Below are positions 62,778-64,000 of a stretch of 64,000 bases of DNA, in pieces. The stretch comes from Microcoleus vaginatus PCC 9802 (GTDB taxonomy: Bacteria > Cyanobacteriota > Cyanobacteriia > Cyanobacteriales > Microcoleaceae). Where the stretch lies: assembly GCA_022701275.1 (NCBI GenBank), contig CP031740.1, positions 1,623,001-1,687,000 on the forward strand, in the 5' to 3' direction. Each line of letters opens with the position of its first letter. The first letter of the stretch is position 1. The notes below the pieces were generated by a model, which searched no databases, was not told the origin of the DNA, and was given only the letters and a program-made list of their open reading frames with translations. Both the position numbers and the translations under genes were made by a program.

Positions 62778-64000
62778 TTAATCCGCTTCCCCAATCAAGG
62801 TAAAAGCCGCCCAATCGCTCGGTTGAGGGTGCCGTCGCATCGTCACTAACATTGCCTGCCGCAGCGCTGCCGCTTTATCGGAATTCTGCTGCAATTGACG
62901 GTAAAATTCTGTCATCAAATCCGCTGTCGGTGCGTCGGGCACAAACCACAGCGATACTACAATACTGGAAACTCCCGCAGCAATAAACGATCGCGACAAT
63001 CCCCGCACTCCATCTCCCGAAATCGTTCCCCTACCGGTATTGCAAGCGCTCAGTACCACCAACTCCGCGTTCAGCTTCAGGTTGAGAATCTCCCCAGAAG
63101 TCAGCAAACCGTCACCTGCACCCCCCCCTGAATCGGCGGTAGTTGAAGTCATAGCCCCCCCTTGATGTAGGGGCAATCCCCCTGTGGTTGCCCCGGCTGG
63201 GGGGGTGCGATCGGGTGCAAGCGCGATCGCCCCCGGTACTCCCAAATCCATATCTTGCAATTCGTTGAGCAATCCGTGAGTCGCTAGATGAATGATTCTC
63301 GCTTGCGGCATCTTCTGCACGATCGCCCTTTCTGTAGCATCCTTGCCGACAATAGCTTGCGTTTGGAGTATTCTCGCAATTGCGATCGCTTCCTGTTCGG
63401 CCCCGGGCAAAGGACTCAAAGGTGTCGGCGCCTCATCCGGGATCGATCGAATGCTGGGCATTGTCGGATTTCCGACTACCAATAACTGCGAACTCGGGTG
63501 CGATCGCAGCCGCTGCCGGTGCTGGCGAGTTAAATCCAATACTTGAATTGAAGGTGCAATTGAGAGAGTATGTTTTTCTATTATATAATTTCCCGCTGCA
63601 TCTTGTAAAGCTGCAAATGGAATTAAAAACAGCACGCCTTGGGGGATGAAAATTACCCGGTCGCCCTCATTTTTTTGCAAAATATTGGCGAGCGGTTCTA
63701 TCAATAATTTGTAAGTTTGATGCAGGCGGCGGTTGAGTCTTCGAGTTGAAACCGCTGCCGAATTATTTGCACTTTCTGCGGCGCGGGCATCCGGTGCAGA
63801 ACCGCGAGTTCTGCCCGTAGCAGCAGCTACTAGCGTATTCCTCGCCACATCAGCCAGGGAAATATCTAAATTGCTGGTATCAATTTGGCGGAAAGCAATA
63901 TCGCCGCTTGGGGCTATCGCCCAGACATAAAGTTTTTCATCAACAATTGAATATTCAATTAATGTCGCTTTTTGCTCCGCAGCTATCCGTCTGATTTGCG
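62778..64000 (-). CDS. CHAT-domain protein, C-terminal part (runs off the window)
   Basis: The frame is open to the window edge (5' end missing); no genuine start is visible, and the first 50 codons match the CHAT region of the paralogue at 15025 (IAAEQKATLIEYSIVDEKLY vs IAKAQKATFVEYSI). Caspase-like residues are present: His in IIHLATHGLL and Cys in VVLSACNTGRG, followed by VSLWFVPDAPTADLM. Compared with the paralogue there is an insertion of about 30 residues (PPAGATTGGLPLHQGG) between APDRT and GDGLLTSGE. A TPR part is expected further upstream, outside the window. Confidence 0.88.
   Translation of the reverse strand, partial: QIRRIAAEQKATLIEYSIVDEKLYVWAIAPSGDIAFRQIDTSNLDISLADVARNTLVAAATGRTRGSAPDARAAESANNSAAVSTRRLNRRLHQTYKLLIEPLANILQKNEGDRVIFIPQGVLFLIPFAALQDAAGNYIIEKHTLSIAPSIQVLDLTRQHRQRLRSHPSSQLLVVGNPTMPSIRSIPDEAPTPLSPLPGAEQEAIAIARILQTQAIVGKDATERAIVQKMPQARIIHLATHGLLNELQDMDLGVPGAIALAPDRTPPAGATTGGLPLHQGGAMTSTTADSGGGAGDGLLTSGEILNLKLNAELVVLSACNTGRGTISGDGVRGLSRSFIAAGVSSIVVSLWFVPDAPTADLMTEFYRQLQQNSDKAAALRQAMLVTMRRHPQPSDWAAFTLIGEAD
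63167..63194. repeat. Dispersed palindrome inside a CHAT coding sequence
   Basis: GTAGGGGCAATCCCCCTGTG plus GTTGCCCC, the reverse complement of the intergenic repeat at 18354-18380 with one or two differences. It lies in frame in the CHAT gene and encodes part of the extra segment. Confidence 0.75.

Noticed and set aside
1-64000. rRNA genes, CRISPR arrays, prophage and complete insertion sequences
   Set aside because: Looked for on both strands; none was found beyond the relics listed.

Overview
The window comes from a filamentous cyanobacterium, most likely Oscillatoriales (Microcoleus/Oscillatoria type). Evidence is photosystem I genes (psaL, psaI, psaM), the cytochrome b6f genes petB-petD, ctpA, a FutABC-type iron transporter, very frequent HIP1-like GCGATCGC octamers, intergenic heptad repeats, and an excess of CHAT, DUF928, DUF1822, DUF4347 and RTX proteins. 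No rRNA genes and no CRISPR array were seen; one tRNA gene (Ser-TGA) is present.

Layout. 0.2-5.6 kb (minus strand): an intrinsically disordered protein, a conserved unknown protein, a lipoprotein, psaL-psaI, and two glycosyltransferase-like proteins of the arsenosugar-associated type. 5.8-14 kb: nadA, a metallophosphoesterase, tRNA-Ser, a repeat protein, a lipoprotein, a pentapeptide-repeat gene broken by an amber codon, a 40-residue membrane protein, a 3-methyladenine DNA glycosylase, a GH57 glycosidase and an AIM24-like protein. 14.1-24.6 kb: a CHAT-protease neighbourhood made of DUF928, LamG-TPR-CHAT, two OmpR-type response regulators, CHAT-CHASE2, DUF1822 and a small sigma-like factor. 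25-34 kb: a frameshifted glycogen synthase, the iron ABC transporter (substrate-binding protein, fused permease, ATPase) enclosing a pentapeptide lipoprotein, a TerC protein, psaM, and relics of Uma2 and transposase/TnpB genes.

35-47.8 kb: ctpA and petB-petD are separated by a 2,325-residue modular protein (DUF4347, FG-GAP, Calx-beta, Thr-Pro linker, clostripain C11 protease, RTX) and an RTX gene split by a stop codon. 48.4-56.6 kb: a CYP74-like cytochrome P450, an unknown protein and a second DUF4347/RTX giant with beta-helix and SdrD-like repeats. 57-64 kb: mtnA, a pilin-like protein and a two-domain rhodanese in one tight operon, a CDF metal exporter, a truncated WYL/TIGR03985-like gene and a partial CHAT gene running off the right edge.

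The best candidates for an undescribed system are (a) the CHAT cluster, where a membrane CHASE2 sensor fused to a caspase-like protease is encoded with a sigma-like factor, DUF1822, and nearby DUF928 and TPR-CHAT proteins, and (b) the two giant DUF4347-RTX proteins, one carrying an apparently intact C11 protease. The window also holds a small palindromic mobile-repeat family (four sites) and several shorter dispersed palindromes, one of which lies inside a CHAT coding sequence. All function calls come from reading motifs by eye; no database search was run.
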